The notes beneath the pieces were generated by a model. That model did no database searches and was not told where the DNA came from. It saw only the letters and a list, made by a program, of their open reading frames with translations. The position numbers were made by a program, and so were the translations under genes. A DNA stretch of 64,000 nucleotides, from positions 8,115,352-8,179,351 of the forward strand of contig NC_031502.1 of assembly GCF_000237925.1 (NCBI RefSeq), in the 5' to 3' direction. Each line of letters begins with the position of its first letter. Position 1 is the stretch's first letter. The stretch is from Schistosoma mansoni. Its lineage: Eukaryota; Platyhelminthes; Trematoda; Strigeidida; Schistosomatidae. Positions 1 through 13,826 of this stretch are shown here, one piece after another.

Positions 1-1305
1 ATCAACAATAGAACCTCAAACATTTACAACTCACTAGCAAACTAAACTGAATATACACCGATTTTTTATAAAAATTGTTTTATGTACTTTCCGCATTACA
101 GAAAACTCAGCTGGAAAATGAAGTAACAAAACAACACAAATTTATCTCCACCATCTCATAACCAACAGTTCATTAAACACATGACACTAACACAGTTGAA
201 ATCCATAATCTATATAATCACAATTCCTTTAAACAAAATAAATCTTTCTATCACTTTTTTAAGTGTCTTTCTTCAGTACTATCAAATTAACAGTCACATC
301 ATGATGATAGAAAAAAATTCTAGTTAAAAGGTAATGTGACTGGCTAATCAATATTTTAAACACAATAATATTAAATAGAATGGTCGGTTTCATTTTTAGA
401 AAAAAATGTGTGCACCAAACACAATCAATAAAAATTAAATATAGATACTAATTTTATGGTTACTCAATCGATTTTTTATAAAATCACTGAGATTATCAAT
501 AAAGCTGAACTGATAATTAATTGATGTAGTTTAGCCCTACCAATTAGATTTTGAATAACAGAATCATTTACTATCTGAAAGAATATGTAATTGTATTGTT
601 ATTTCATTCGAGTTAAATTCAGACAGTATGGTTAAAAGTTATGTCGTAGAAAATGAATGATTAAGCAAAACTTAGATGTGAAAGGTATAAAATAAAACAG
701 TTATTGAAACAATCAACTTTACTAACAAATCATATCTGTTGGTTGAAAGCATTTGTAGCTCTTTTACGAGATAGATTAATTCAATTATAAATCTATGGTT
801 TGTTTACTAAATACACAGTTAAAGGTCAGATATTTCTACAAATTATAGTATCTTAATTTGGACAAGATTACCCTATCATTTGAAAGTGTTTAATTTCTTT
901 TTATATTAAATTGATAATCACAAAGCGATTTCTTTCAGTAATAATCAGCTAAATTATGAATGAATTTAGAGTCAATTGAACTTGAAATATGAACTGTACA
1001 CAACTAGTTTTTTAAATCAAAAGGTTACCTGACCAAACCGTTTTTACTAATACATACACGCAAATATGAAGTCATTCTTAACAATATTTTTTTAAAACAT
1101 ACTCTTAATGTGCCAATTAATTATCATATTAATGTCTTCTATTCTAAAATTGACCAATCAGAGATTGCTCTAGTAGTCATTTAAGGTCAATCTTATTGGT
1201 CTATAATAATTCAATCAAACTGAAACTTGAAAATCTTCATTTTTCGTGCACAACTCATTTGGAAGGACCAGATCAATATTAGCTCTATGTACACATCTAT
1301 TTTAG
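1..1305. other. AT-rich non-coding DNA, probably intron
   Basis: No coding stretch or recognised repeat is visible. The exon that begins at 1306 opens with a splice acceptor, so this segment is most likely the last intron of a gene whose earlier exons lie left of the window. Confidence 0.5.
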
Positions 1306-1753
1306 GAATCAAGAATCTATCGTCACATTTTCGGCAAAATATGGATTAATCATTAACATTAGTGTTTTTATTGTTATATTTGCTGTTGGAATCAAAATGT
1401 TATTATTTGAAGGAGAACCAGCTTTATTCTTTTTATTCATTATATCAACATTGAGCTTATTAATTGGTGGTTGCTTATGGGGATCGGGTGAAGATGAAGG
1501 TGCAGTAACTAAAATGACTATTGGGATCGTAATATTTACTGTAGGATGTGCTACTACTGTAGCATTTTTTGTCACATACACTTTAAAACAAATTAGAAAA
1601 AAACGGAAACGCAAAAAGGAAATTGAACGTATTTTACAATTAAAAGAAGAAGTCAATGCATATGAAATATATAAACCACAAATGAGTAAAATGACCGATG
1701 AAGGTTATGATAATGTAGGTTTAGATCATAATGAACGGACAACAACTCTTTAA
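1306..1753 (+). CDS. Terminal exon of an unrecognised multi-pass membrane protein
   Basis: The reading frame is open from a TTTTAG acceptor at 1301-1305 to a TAA at 1751-1753, starting in phase with one base carried over from the previous exon. The exon encodes about 148 residues with three hydrophobic segments (around YGLIINISVFIVIFAVGIKM, then ALFFLFIISTLSLLIGGCLW, then MTIGIVIFTVGCATTVAFFV). A strongly basic KQIRKKRKRKKE stretch and a hydrophilic acidic tail follow, as expected at the cytosolic face of a membrane protein. An internal ATG at 1397 exists, but the upstream frame continues the first hydrophobic helix, so the exon start is preferred. I do not recognise the family; a four-helix protein with one helix in an earlier exon is possible. 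Confidence 0.65.
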
Positions 1754-3307
1754 CTTTGAATAATTTTCAATAACAGCATAATTACATGAACGTTTTTACA
1801 GAATATATCTATTGCAAACTTTTAAAATTTATTAATAGCGCTATTGTCTGTTGACTATTTGTTTAAATTATGTCTTTTCCCATCTTTTGCTAACTATTGA
1901 CTACTTTCAATGAAAATCAAATGAGAATGTTAATAATAATTCGAACCTTGTGATAATTTCTTAAAATTGGGATTTCAACTATTTTCTACAAACATTTCCC
2001 TACAATTTACTTCTGGAACGTTTATACCGATCTTAATATGCATCTTTAATCTGAGTATTTGTATTAATCTCCACTGAGTGGAACGATTCCTATCTTTTAT
2101 AAAGTACACTTTAATTCCATGGCTGTGATTCTTTACTTATTTACTGTTTTAAATTTTTATGTATATTTTATGAGATATAAAGTTTTTTTTAACCATCAGA
2201 GTTTTTTTTTGAAAGCAAACTTATATACAAAACTAATAGCTAGTAAGATTAGTTTCCCATGTTCCTATTTGATTTATGAATGGATTAGTGAATATATTCT
2301 GCGATCACAACTGTATGAAGTGTGACAATATATTCTGAACAGACAATCATAAATGGTAATCTCTGGTAAAGATTAAAATTACGTTTCTATGAACGTGTAC
2401 ATTATATTTAACTAATATTAACAACGTATTACTAGTCAAATTATACTTGATTATTTGACCTCTGAGTGAGTCATAGGTATATACTTTTTGACTTAATTAC
2501 CAAAATTTCACTGAAGAAATGGGACCAAGATTGGTATTGCTTGCTGTAAAATGATCAATTAGTTTATCTATTTAGCTTAGTTAGGATCATTATTTTTGAC
2601 AAAAGTTGTGGCTTGGTGGTTGAGGCGTCCGATCATCAGCCGCTAAGTTGTAGGTTTGAATAGTGCTATTAACGAAATAGTTTTGGCAATATATATAAGT
2701 ATTTTTATCATTTTTGGTCCTAGAGTTGATTATTATTAATTATTTACATCATTCACAACTTCACACAGTATGTAACCTAAACTATTGGTAGACTTCTGTA
2801 GATGCTCGTTTCTCCTTGACTTTTTCTTAAATATTCATTAGCTCCGTCTTAGTGTATGGGCGGTACATAACTTTTGCGTGTTGTGAAGCAATTTTTTGAC
2901 CAGTAGCATTTTAAAACTGACTGAACAAAAGCTACTGAAATCCAGATAAACTCTATTTCATGTATCTTTTTGGCAAACTGAATGTTAAATTGTTCATCCT
3001 CCTTCCCTTTACTATGATATAAAGAAAACGGAACTTGTTATCGTTCACATTTCATAGTAAACTGAATATTCTAATAAGCTCCGTTTGAGAGCTTCAGCAA
3101 GTATGTTGGATGTTGTTAATAAGTACGTACTAGAAAAGTTTCGTCAGCATACCTTAAATAATACACTCTGTCCACTGTCTCTCTTTTAAACTCAGGGTTT
3201 GTAAGATTAGCCATGACAATATATCTGTTACCACTTTCCAATGCTACACCATCTGCTTGACGGTATATGATGTTATCAAATCGAAAATGAACATCTTTTG
3301 TACAGAT
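1754..3307. other. 3' flank and intergenic DNA
   Basis: AT-rich sequence with no supported gene. Around 2610-2680 there is a tRNA-like pol III pattern: an A-box-like stretch in GTGGCTTGGTGGTTGAGGCG, then a B-box-like AGGTTTGAATAG. It is probably a piece of a tRNA-derived SINE of the SM-alpha kind. Nothing else stands out. Confidence 0.4.
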
Positions 3308-3350
3308 GATAAGCAGCCGTTTGAGTCCTGATACTATTAGAGATCGGAAT
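3308..3350 (-). repeat. Weak SM-alpha-like hammerhead remnant
   Basis: On the minus strand an AGGACTCAAACGGCTGC stretch resembles the AGGACGAAACGGCC part of the schistosome hammerhead repeat, but the CUGANGA box is not preserved. Poor copy, listed only because five better ones occur in this window. Confidence 0.3.
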
Positions 3351-3412
3351 TCTGGCGAATTGTGTTAATAGTCTCAAGAAAAGATATTTTGGTAAATAGA
3401 GATATTACATCA

Positions 3413-3927
3413 TGTTATGCCCCAATAAGGATAATGAATGGTAACTTTGGGATCTATTTAAGAAACCAATATTATGCATATATTTTTCATCGTATAATTG
3501 CCAAATAAGTAAACTATTCATATTCATGCCCCTCTTATTATGAGCTTTATTTTGACCTATGAACTATTATTATACGATTTACCATTCTTGAGTTATCCCT
3601 AGTCTATTAATTACTGTTCCCCCTATTCACAGCCACATTTGGCTAAATCCTGTACATGTTATTTTCTATTTTATGGTACGATGTGGTCAGTTTGATTGGT
3701 ATATAAACTCAGTGTGTTTGAAATATAATGATTTATATTGCAGAGGCTGTTATTGGTGTTCTGGACTTAACTGGCTAGGCTAGGCAGAAGCAGGACCGAT
3801 AAGTACTTTAGACTGCTCGTACGGTTTCCGTGTGTCACTGTTCCAATCGATAATTCTCTGTTCTCTGAATGGCGGTCTTAACACGCTCTACATTATTAGG
3901 GCATCCACTCGGCCACAAGACATAACA
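3413..3927 (+). mobile_element. Solo LTR, copy 1 (Ty3/Gypsy-like, Boudicca/Saci type presumed)
   Basis: A 515-bp element begins TGTTATG and ends CATAACA, a 7-bp terminal inverted repeat typical of LTR ends. It aligns along its length with two other copies at 8832-9328 and 23492-23986. Flanks CATCA and CATTA are a near-match 5-bp target duplication. No internal region is attached, so it is a solo LTR left by LTR-LTR recombination. The family name is inferred from the TG...CA ends, length and host and was not checked. Confidence 0.75.
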
Positions 3928-6900
3928 CATTAAAAAAACTGTTAACTTACAATCATTGTTTGTGTGATTCAAATTTGTCTCAAACTGTAGCTAACCTTTT
4001 AATCTATATGTAGCTAGTCCTTTAGGGATGGTAGAGAGGATTTGTGGCTCAGGTGGATAACTTTGAGCTACTCCCTGACCAGCCGATTTTGATTTCTCTG
4101 CCATCCACCTTTCAGTTTCATGATAGGATGAAGTGATCATTAACGAAATAGACCTAAACAAGATATTATGTCTATGGACCTTTAGTAAACCACACATTAG
4201 GGGCAAACGAGAAACCTGAAACTCCACTCCATTGTAGGAGGGATTATCAGTCATTTACTTCTTCAGTAGTTCTCTTAATGCACTTGTGATTCTTTTTCAT
4301 GTTTGATCAATTAATTCCTTGTTACTTGTATCTACTTTGAATCTTAAATGATCTAGAATGGATTTCATCTTGATAGCATCTTAGTAACAACATCGGAACA
4401 TTTATCTGATAATAATATTATTAGTTTTTCATTCTGCCTAAGGCTTCGTGGTGCTATCACATGATTTTTAGATAAAATTCTTGACCTTGGTATGAGTATG
4501 ATGAAGTATTAGTCAGTTATAACAACTAGTTTCAATGCCAACTAGCCTCTTTTTTCCTCAAATTTCTGAATTAAGTTTGCATGTCACTCTTTTTATTATC
4601 TTTTTTTAGAATACGGAATTTGAATCTCAGAGATAAAGCTTCAGCTTTTATCTTATTTAGCCATATAATTGATAGATTGTAAAGACATTTCGCAGGGCTT
4701 CCCGAAAGTCCTTGACATTAGTGTCTCTTTAACACAATCTTTGAAAACGTTTCATGGAAATGCTTACATATTTCGCTTTACAGATCATGGATAAATTTAT
4801 TAAAGTTTATCCTAAACGCAATATTTTAAACAATGACTATTTTATCAAATACACGCTCGATAAGCAACTTCTTCAATTCATTGTAAAATTTTAATGAAGG
4901 TCAAAGATATTTGAGCGAAGGCTGAAATTTACACGAGTAGAGATTTTACAAATTGACTGGGGAAACAGCATAACTTGAGACATTCATCAAATAACTAAAT
5001 TTTAGTCACTTCTCGCGACAACTTTACAGTGTACTCTTACCAGAGGCGTCAATGATTGTAGGCGCTTTTTCAGAAATTGCATGCATACAGTTTCCTTTAC
5101 TTTCCTGAAGAGAACAAAAACGAAGATCTAGGTAGAATAACATGAATTCATTTTGTTTCCTTGTGCTATCATCGTCAGTTACTTACAATCCAGAATATTT
5201 TAAAATTCACATTCATCACTCAATCAACAGAACTTTCAGCTCTTTCGATGTTCTAGAATCTTCTCACCCACGCTGTATTTATCTGAAATATTTTTTCAAT
5301 CTCATTATCTTTATTGGAACCTTTGTTCCATTGTAATGATATGTATTCACTTAACACTAACTTCGCTTGTATAACTGTGTTTCGTTCTATGATCATTTTA
5401 ATGATTAATATTATAGGTCGTATGCAGTTGACGATAACCTGAAGAAATTAGATGGATTTATGTTATTGTACCCAGATTTTTGTTTTGCTCTCTTTAAGTT
5501 TGACAGCAATAGGGTGAAAATTATTTAGAAGACGTTAAACGTAAAAGTAATATTTGAAATAATCTCAATGATTGTGATTTGTAAGTAGAAAGTTATAAAC
5601 AGTTTGACTGGTTAAACCTTGCTGAAAAAAAATTTTGATAGAATTTATGCATTCTTACTATCTCACAAAGGATAGAATCCCAGGTTTTTCAAGTTCTATA
5701 CTCCTAAATAGTTGAGTTGAGATATAAATATTTACAAAGTTAACTAACTTAGTACTTAATAAATGTCATTGAATATATTCATTCAACATTCATAAATACT
5801 TTTCTCTAGACATGTAATATATATGTGCTGTGTTAGGTGGTTGAAGGGAGTCACTAAGAAACTCTGTTGACCATGTCTGACCACCTAATATCTTAGTGCA
5901 ACGTAGATGTCCTACTTAGAGTGGTTGCCACGTCGCAACTCCAACGATAGTATGTGATAAACATCAAGTGGACTAAGTAAGGATGATATTGGCCACCACT
6001 CAGTGATCAATCAATTGTAGCTATGTTCATTTTAAGATGTCGATTTTCGCTGTCGTCAGTCGCTATAGGGATTAGCGAAGACGGTCGTATCTTGAAGAAT
6101 TGGGATGTTGAATTCATCATCCGACAAATAAAAATAAAGTAAGAAGCTCTAACCAATGAATTTCAAAAATATTTGAAGTCATTAGGTTACTCACCAATAG
6201 CGATGCAAGACAGTTGGACAACACTGAAACTTCAGTGAAGTTTGGAATGTGAACCACTGAATACTGTTTTAATAGTTTGTAAGTTAAGATCTCACCGTAA
6301 GTTCCGAGTTTCCTAGGCCGAAATAACGATACATTGCTTCTTACTTTTCCATGGTTGCCTAATTAAGATCAGTTTATGATATAGACTATAAAATAATTAT
6401 CAGATGTATACCAGTGAATATATCTAATTTAGTAAACATCATCTGTTTAAGAAAATATTTTAAATGTTCAAATTAAATAGAGAATTTATTGACTGATAAA
6501 ACGTTCCTGGCTAGATTACCCAAGAAATGTCATCTAGATGATTTTTTCTCAATCAAGTTCATGATATGCTTGTTCGAGTTATCTTAAAAAAGGGTTTAAA
6601 CAACTTCCATCTAATTTATTTCCTAATACTGGAATTATTAATCAGTTCAAATCGTTTTATGGTGACTCAATTAGTCTAAATAATTTATTGTTTGGTAGTT
6701 AAGCGGCTGCAACCTCAATAGTAATATATCTGACTGTGATCCTCAGAGACACGAATTCAAAACTTACGAAAAGCACCAGTCCCTTCAAAATTATAGATAT
6801 CCAACTCCGAAAAGTAGCATCTAGCACGAAACCTAAGTTTAAAGGCAATTACTTCAAACCACATTACATCTATGCAAAGGTGAGATTGTCGTGAATGATT

Positions 6901-8207
6901 TGTAAAATTCATATCGTACATCTAAACACTTCACAAAACTTATTTAACAAATTAATGTTATCATAACAACCTTCATGTATATCCATGTCATTTAAAATAC
7001 TTTGGTTCCTCTGTACTGATTATAAAATCAGAGAAATAAAACAATTTTCCTATTCATAAATTCTGGCTACTATAGCTTCTTTTCATTTGTAGTAAGAATC
7101 AATTAAGCATCGTAAATTTTGAATGTCCATAATTTCGTGTTAGGCGTTTGAATATATTTATATATGCATAGATGCTAGCTAGCATCAATAAATAACATAA
7201 TCAAATCAACAAATTAATTAGACAAACACGTAAAACATTTAGATTAATTATTAATTCGATTTGTTTGGTTTATTTTTTTTTCTAAAAGAGAAAAACAACA
7301 AAATTCCATATATGAAAATCAATCAAAACAATTCATTAAAACAACAAAAATTTAATCAATATTTAATTCACTCTGTTTCTTGAGTATCTGTTTTAAACAT
7401 CAATAAGTTTTGAGTGAAATTTTTAATCAATAAACTAATGTTTGCGCACAATAAATTAAACTCTAAAATAGATACTATCCTGATAGAATTGATTAGTTTG
7501 GCTAGGATTTTATTTTTATTTTTTTGCAAAACACAAATTCAACATGATAGGTCATGACAGATCGATATTTATATATCTTATCCAAGAGTTCTTTAGAGCT
7601 TATTAGTGATATTTCTAATAATGGAGGGTAGTAATATAAGAGTGTGAACAATGGGTTCATCTAGTAGATAGTGTTACCCATATCTTATACATTCACGTGC
7701 AAATCATAATCAGGCTAATGGGAAGGTAGTTGAACATTATCGCTGCGATTTATATTATCTCAATGAAGTATTAGCCATACATGAATTGATTACATGAAAT
7801 CCTAGTTATTAACTCAACTGTAACTCAGGCTGAAAGTTCTGGATTCGATCCTAATGAAGTCTCGGATATTTGTTTGAATTAAGTTATATAGATGGACAAA
7901 ATAGATATTTAGTTCTTTTGATTTCCAGTAGTCGTCTAGATAAAACTTTGTTGTTATCTTAATCACTTTCTTACTGACTATTGCTGAACACTTGACCAAC
8001 ATTACCGAATAAATAAATACAAATGGTATCGACTACGTCTGTTGAGAGGCAGTTATCCATCCCAGGCAAGGGGAGATAGTTGCATAATATCGCGAACTGA
8101 CTGAGGCTAAACATATGTCACTACTAGATGTGGTATAAGAATTTTAAAGGTCAAGCATTCTAGAGCAACGCTGAAGTTCGTGGTTTTATATTCCCTTTGG
8201 TGGGGTT
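3928..8207. other. Intergenic repeat-rich DNA without a supported gene
   Basis: Mostly AT-rich. An open stretch on the minus strand (3991-4254) next to the solo LTR has no recognised identity. 5820-6120 is GC-richer and may be an old transposon copy. 6811-6858 shares a short dispersed motif (CTAGCACGAAACCTAAGTTT) with 35697-35752. 7840-7870 has a B-box-like GGATTCGATCC. Confidence 0.4.
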
Positions 8208-8310
8208 GGAGATACTCACTGATGAAGAATCCCATACTGCAATAAAACAGTCGTCTAGTAATTTCTGGTTTTTATTGGCGTTCTAGCTAAAATCGGTTCA
8301 TGACTCAAGC
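8208..8310 (+). repeat. SM-alpha-like repeat with hammerhead core
   Basis: The plus strand carries CTGATGA at 8219-8225, matching the conserved hammerhead ribozyme box. A stem-II-like stretch (ATCCCATACTGCAAT), an AAAACAG in place of CGAAACG, and a GTC at 8253-8255 where the family is cleaved follow in the expected order and spacing. The downstream TTTCTGGTTTTTATTGGCG also follows the SM-alpha pattern. The GAAA box is altered, so activity is doubtful. Confidence 0.55.
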
Positions 8311-8831
8311 TATGACAATAAAACTTTAATCTAATTTTTCAAAACTGACTGTGAAGGAGTTTTGATCTGGCTATAATGTTTACTCATATTGATCCTTCTA
8401 AATAATCTAGGATTCTTTTTCGATATGAAGAATTATTTTTATTAAAAAACCTCATTATTTGTGGTTAACATTAATATTGTTTGAACTAATAAAACCGAAG
8501 GAATGTGGGAATGAAATCCCAAATCTTTTTAACATTCTGATCAACGGCCCCAGTATGATTGTAGGTCACTAGAAGGCTAGATAGATGATCAAAAGTTTTT
8601 TGTTACTCGGATTTCTAGCTCTTGTGCGTATATGTTAAAGATATACTGCACCGAAATGTACCACAGTTTATATATCTCGTTAGGCATATAGTTAAGAACG
8701 TTTTACTACAAAACTGTATAACAAATTTATGGTTGACTAGATTGAATCATAGGAGCGTTTACGGTTAGGACTGTAGATCATACTACCTTAGCACTAATAC
8801 AGCGGACAACAAATAAGACTGATTATATGAC

Positions 8832-9328
8832 TGTTGTATCCGGACGAGAATAAATGAATGGTAATCGTTAGGAATTATTTATGAACTGATGTTCTTATTG
8901 TATGACTACTACGTGACTACATTATATATATATATATATATATTCGCTTTGTTATAAGCTTTTATTTGATCTATTGACTATTATCATACGATTTACTGTC
9001 CTTGAGATATTTCTAATTTACTAGTAATAGTTTCTCATAATCACAGCCACTTTTAGCTAGATCTCATACAAATGTTATTTCCTATTTTATAGTGTGATGC
9101 AGTCTAATTTGCTCGTATATAAGCCCAATGTGTTTGAAATATATGATTCGTATCGCGGAGGCTGATATTGACGTTCTAGACTTAACAGGCAGGGGTAGGC
9201 GGAAAAAGGACCAATCGGAACTCTGGGCTGTCCATACTGGTGTATGCGTCATTAGTTTGGTCGTTTAATTCAGAGTATCTAAATTGGCAATCATACTTTG
9301 CGATAATCGTATAGCTAAGGACATAACA
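8832..9328 (+). mobile_element. Solo LTR, copy 3 (same family as 3413-3927)
   Basis: A 497-bp LTR, TGTTGTA... to ...CATAACA, flanked on both sides by the exact 5-bp target duplication ATGAC (8827-8831 and 9329-9333). It is the most diverged of the three copies and contains a short (TA)n tract near 8924-8943, so it is probably the oldest. No internal sequence is present. Confidence 0.75.
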
Positions 9329-9552
9329 ATGACCTTAAATTTGTTGGTTGACGAAAGACTTACCGAATTCAGATCTAACAGTCATTGACATTTTAAATGG
9401 ATTTTAATGACGTTTATTTTGCACTAAATATTCTGCACATAAATATTATCAAATCTCTATATAAAATGACTTATACCTTGCCAACAAGTTGTTGTCTTCT
9501 GTTATGCATTCTTTAAAGATGTTAAGTCAATAAATCCGAATTTTATGAGTCG

Positions 9553-9774
9553 TCATTCATGTAACCACATCAATTGCAATAATTCAAGCGATCGATCTGA
9601 CAGTCCATAGCTATACGGACCCATTGATACTCCAAAAAATTTACAAAGTTTATCCTCAGACCATTGAGGCATACTAAATACTACTTTAGAAAAGTAATGC
9701 CAACTTATATTATCTCTCAAATGTGAAGGCAACTCCAGTGTATTCTTAATGCATATATGCATAAAATCAAAAGT
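9553..9774 (-). CDS. Candidate terminal exon of an unrecognised gene
   Basis: On the minus strand a TTTAG acceptor precedes an open frame of 73 codons that starts TFDFMHICIKN and ends MWLHE followed by TGA. Composition is coding-like (tryptophans, cysteines, no low complexity), with a central stretch MPQWSEDKLCKFFGVSMGP. I do not recognise the protein. It could be the 3' end of a minus-strand gene whose earlier pieces lie near 19.2 and 20.5 kb, but that link is inference. Confidence 0.4.
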   Translation of the reverse strand, partial: TFDFMHICIKNTLELPSHLRDNISWHYFSKVVFSMPQWSEDKLCKFFGVSMGPYSYGLSDRSLELLQLMWLHE

Positions 9775-10312
9775 CTAAATAAATGTTCAAGACTAATTTT
9801 ATCATTTATTTTTTACATCAGATATGATGAAAATAAACGGTATGAATCTTTAAAGGATAACACTATAATTATTCTCAAACTACCGGTTGGATCTAAAAAA
9901 ATTGATAACTGATATAAAACCTAATAAGTACATGAGGATTTGGTTATTAAAGAAGTCACATATTCTGTATTGTTTCCTTATGAGTAATCCTAATCCACAA
10001 GTTTATATTACCATATATGGTCATCACATAGATTATGTAAAATTACTTCTTAAAGACTGTTAATCATCTTTATATGGGTTAAAGGTATATTAGTAGTAAT
10101 ATTATAATCATTGTTAATATCGTTGAACCAATAACTATTAAACTTGTCATACATTTATGTTGTTTCCATTTCAATAGATTGAAATTTTTATTCACTTTCT
10201 TAAATTGTTTTGCCTAAAAAAATAAAACATATTATCAAAAGGTTAAAACATTGAAATGAATATGATAATATCATAGACTGGTCCTAGACAACCACTAAAA
10301 ATACGAAAAACT
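9775..10312. other. AT-rich non-coding DNA
   Basis: No gene, RNA or repeat that I can support. Confidence 0.4.
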
Positions 10313-10672
10313 AAGTAGTTGTTATGCCCTAGTATGGAACTCCTCGGGAGTGTGCATTAGCACTCCTACAACAGAAGGAAGAGTGTATTATGTTGAGATG
10401 TTATATGATTTTAGGTAATCGACAGGAAACTATGATCTTACGTTTCGTGATAGTTGGTATTTATCAGCAAGAGGTTCCTGTGAACTGGTGCTCCGTGTGG
10501 AATCGGATATTAGATGACTCAGTTTACAGTCTGAGAAGTTAGCACGGTGTGATTCGTATCGCCACCAACCTCCCCTAGAACTGAGACTGTTGGATCGATT
10601 GGTTTCTGGGTAGTAGTTAGAATGACTCAACATCATTCGATAAACCACTATTTGACGGAGACTCCTCTCCAT
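10313..10672 (-). repeat. Dispersed repeat with SM-alpha-like hammerhead remnant
   Basis: On the minus strand CCGAGGAGTTCCATACTAGG and a following GCATAACAAC match, base for base with gaps, the CUGAGGAGUCCCAUAAUAGGACGAAACGG block of the family. The neighbouring 10430-10672 stretch is GC-richer than its surroundings and has an 80-codon shadow frame. It is more likely repeat than gene. Confidence 0.4.
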
Positions 10673-11394
10673 TTACTAACATATTTATTTTAGCTAAAAT
10701 AACCAAAATATTTCTTCATTACTTTCAAATGATCTATATTTCACTTTTCATACCTTTTTTTGCTTTTTCTAATGTTATTCAAAGGTCATATGTCTTAATA
10801 CCTTTTACTGAGTACAGTTTTCCCTGTACCACACCTTACGTCATCTTTGTGTTTTAATTTTCCGAAAGCAAAATATCATAACTATTTTCTTTACTAGTTG
10901 GTACTGAACTGTTCTACTGTATGAAGGTCAACCATAGTTACTATGGTTATTTGAGTGAACTTTAAAAATTAAAGGAAAACAATTTTACATTGGCTATAGT
11001 AACGTGAACAACAATAATAATAATTGTTATATCCATTAGCTACGCCTTAGCATCTACAGTAATCCATTTAGAATCACAACTGTTGATAGGATTGGAATAA
11101 ATTAACTGATAATTACATTATCTAATTCAATATAGAAAGGGGAATTCTGCAAAAATCTTCTAGCTTGTTTTTACTTGGAATAATAAGCGATTTGTAAATA
11201 AGTTTAGGCAGTATTTTCGTTTTGTAAGTATGGTGATCTCAGAGCTGGATGGTATAATCGTGAAGATTGCTTTGTCTTTCTAGATTACAATACATACTTC
11301 AAGAGAAAATGCTTTTCTACTTTTTGAAACATATGTCGATGATTTAGTCTTGAAAGACAATGGAAGCATCAAGATTCAACCATACACTTTAGAA

Positions 11395-11800
11395 TTTTTT
11401 TTAAATTTACTCTTTTTACCTTCCGTTGAGCAAAACCAGCCGATCAGCAATTTAAAAACTACTATATCCTGAACTCTCCTTTCCAGTTATTTCCAAGTGC
11501 TATTCATTCCTATGATGTCTGCTTCCTATTCCCGACACAATGTATTCGTTTGTCTGCCTTTTTTCCTTTTGTTTTCAGGATTCCAAGTTAGGTCTTGCCT
11601 TTTGACTTAGTTTGATTATTTCCGCAGTGTGTGTCGTATCCACATCCAGCATTCGTTAATAATTTCTTCTTCAGCTGGAAACTAGTTTGTTTTGTGCCAG
11701 AATAAATTGTTGCTGTTGATATCTGGTCCAAAGGTATTAAGTATTTCTTTGTTCATGGTCGTACCAACTCTCCAAGTTTCATCTCCGAAAAATAGATGTC
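11395..11800 (-). mobile_element. RTE-like LINE, decayed 3' part of ORF
   Basis: Read over several frames on the minus strand, this is the C-terminal part of the schistosome RTE (SR3/Perere-3-like) polyprotein. Recognisable pieces are NLFWHKTN, FPAEEEIINECWMWIRHTL, LTWNPENKRKKGRQTN and EADIIGMNSTWK. The element is 5'-truncated and has many stops and frame changes, so it is old. Confidence 0.7.
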
Positions 11801-13826
11801 TTAACATTTATATTAAGAGTTCTGACTTTCTTGTTAACTGACAGCTGTTTCTGAAAAAACACAACCAATCCCAAATCCTCGTCTTAAGCTACAAACATTT
11901 TCCATCATCTAAAAATTACCGAATCTCAACTGACTTGAGATAAGTGTATGCTGTGAAGTAATTTAAAATGTAGTTTTATATCTTATTAAAGTCGAATAGG
12001 AATATTTTCTTTGAATCGTATACTAATATAAAATATTATCATCAGTTTACATTATACCTTCATAATATTTTAGCCTTATCCACTTTTGGTTAAGAAAATA
12101 TAGTGATTCTTATAATAAAATAAATTTGAAACAGATGATTGGTAAAGATTTATTCAGTTCAAAATCAATAATAATTGTTAACTGGTAACAACTCACATCG
12201 TAACAGTCAAGAAAGTTAGAAACCACTGAACGTGGAATACAATTCACTCTCAACAGTATTCCATGTATTTGTAATTAACCTCTTAATTTCACTTTACAAG
12301 TAATCGGTCGTAGACTCAAACCTCCTTCTTCAGTTTCAGGAACCAGACGCTTTCAATCAGTGTAATATAAAGCCCGTATACATGAAATGTGTTCATCTCA
12401 ATGAACTATATTCCGTGACTTTAAAATTGATTGAGTAAATCTTGGAAACAAATAATTTTTCACTAAAGGAAAGAGTGTGTGCTAACTCACACTTACTCTC
12501 CCGTGGATATCCATTAGTAATGAAAATGTTTTTTCATATTTATTCAGTTATTGGTTGTATTTACTAAAATTATTCAAGAGTCATCTTTAAATCGTAACTG
12601 AATATTGGAATCTCAAGGCAAAGCTGTCTAACATCAGTAAAAGTAAAACTTCAGGAGGGGAGAAAGAATTTATTGCATGATAGATTGTACATTTTAGTTT
12701 ATATATAAAGTAAGGAAACTCAATAAAGACTAAGGAAAGCCTGAACCTTATTGAAACTATATTAGGCATTAACTTAGAATTACTTACCTGTGAGTTTAAC
12801 GCAAAACAAACTTTGAGTTCACATGCTCCAGTGACAGCAGATTATCTGTTGGTTATTAAATGTCAATCAAAAAATTGACTTATACGATATTTAACATCAC
12901 CTGATTTTAATTTGTTAACGTTTCTCGAATATCAAATGGTGGCTTAGTAATGAGAACATATGACCTATAACCATTGCCGCACATTTTAACTCCATGTCAT
13001 TTGCTTCTATTTTGTCAGGACAATAGGTATTATCAATGCATTTACAAAAATTTATGGCTTAAAACTGAATAAGTATACCTACATTAGCGTTATTGATTTT
13101 CCATCCAATTCCTGTGATCTGTTTTCATTTTGAGATGGAAATGAAAAATACAATGAATTCATCAGACTAGTTGACCGAAGTTATACAAAATACAATAGTT
13201 CAATAATAGGTCACTGTATGATTGCAAGAATAGAGTATAATAAATAGCTAGATTATCCAACAAGTAAATGGCGAATATTTACGTTGATTACTTCCATGAA
13301 ATAACAAATTATAAACACTGTTCTTTCGGTGATACAATTCATATTTAAAGGTTTAAAGAGATGAATTGGTAGTTGTGTTGGACTCCTTATAGCAACACCT
13401 ATCCAGTTTATTATCTGTCTTCGTTATTTTAAAATAATCTAACTTATATATTTGTAAAGAAAAGCCGTAATACTTATCTGTTTACTCGTTGTTTTCTTTA
13501 TTTATAAACAAATTTCGGTTAAGGGTTCACATTGAACAATGTAGTGAATTTGTTTAATTTTATTCATCGTAACCTGTTTTTGTTAGCAATCTATATTAGA
13601 AATTATTGATTGTCAGTGAAGGTCAAATTTTTAAATTTTCTAAATATATATAATCCGATTTGATTTGATTTGAATATCTTAGCTCAAGAAAAAGTGAGTC
13701 ATTCCCAGACTTTATAATTATGAAATGTTAATTGAATGTTTCTAAGTCTGTTAATGCATACGTTCAGTTAAGATTATTTTGCTTTGATGCCCTTTCAATA
13801 TGCAGTTAGATGAAAAAATTCTTATT
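11801..13826. other. AT-rich non-coding DNA
   Basis: Nothing supported: no recognisable domain, RNA or repeat end. Confidence 0.4.

Noticed and set aside
3991-4254. 87-codon minus frame beside the first solo LTR
   Set aside because: Looks moderately coding but has no recognisable motif and no splice support; possibly old repeat sequence.
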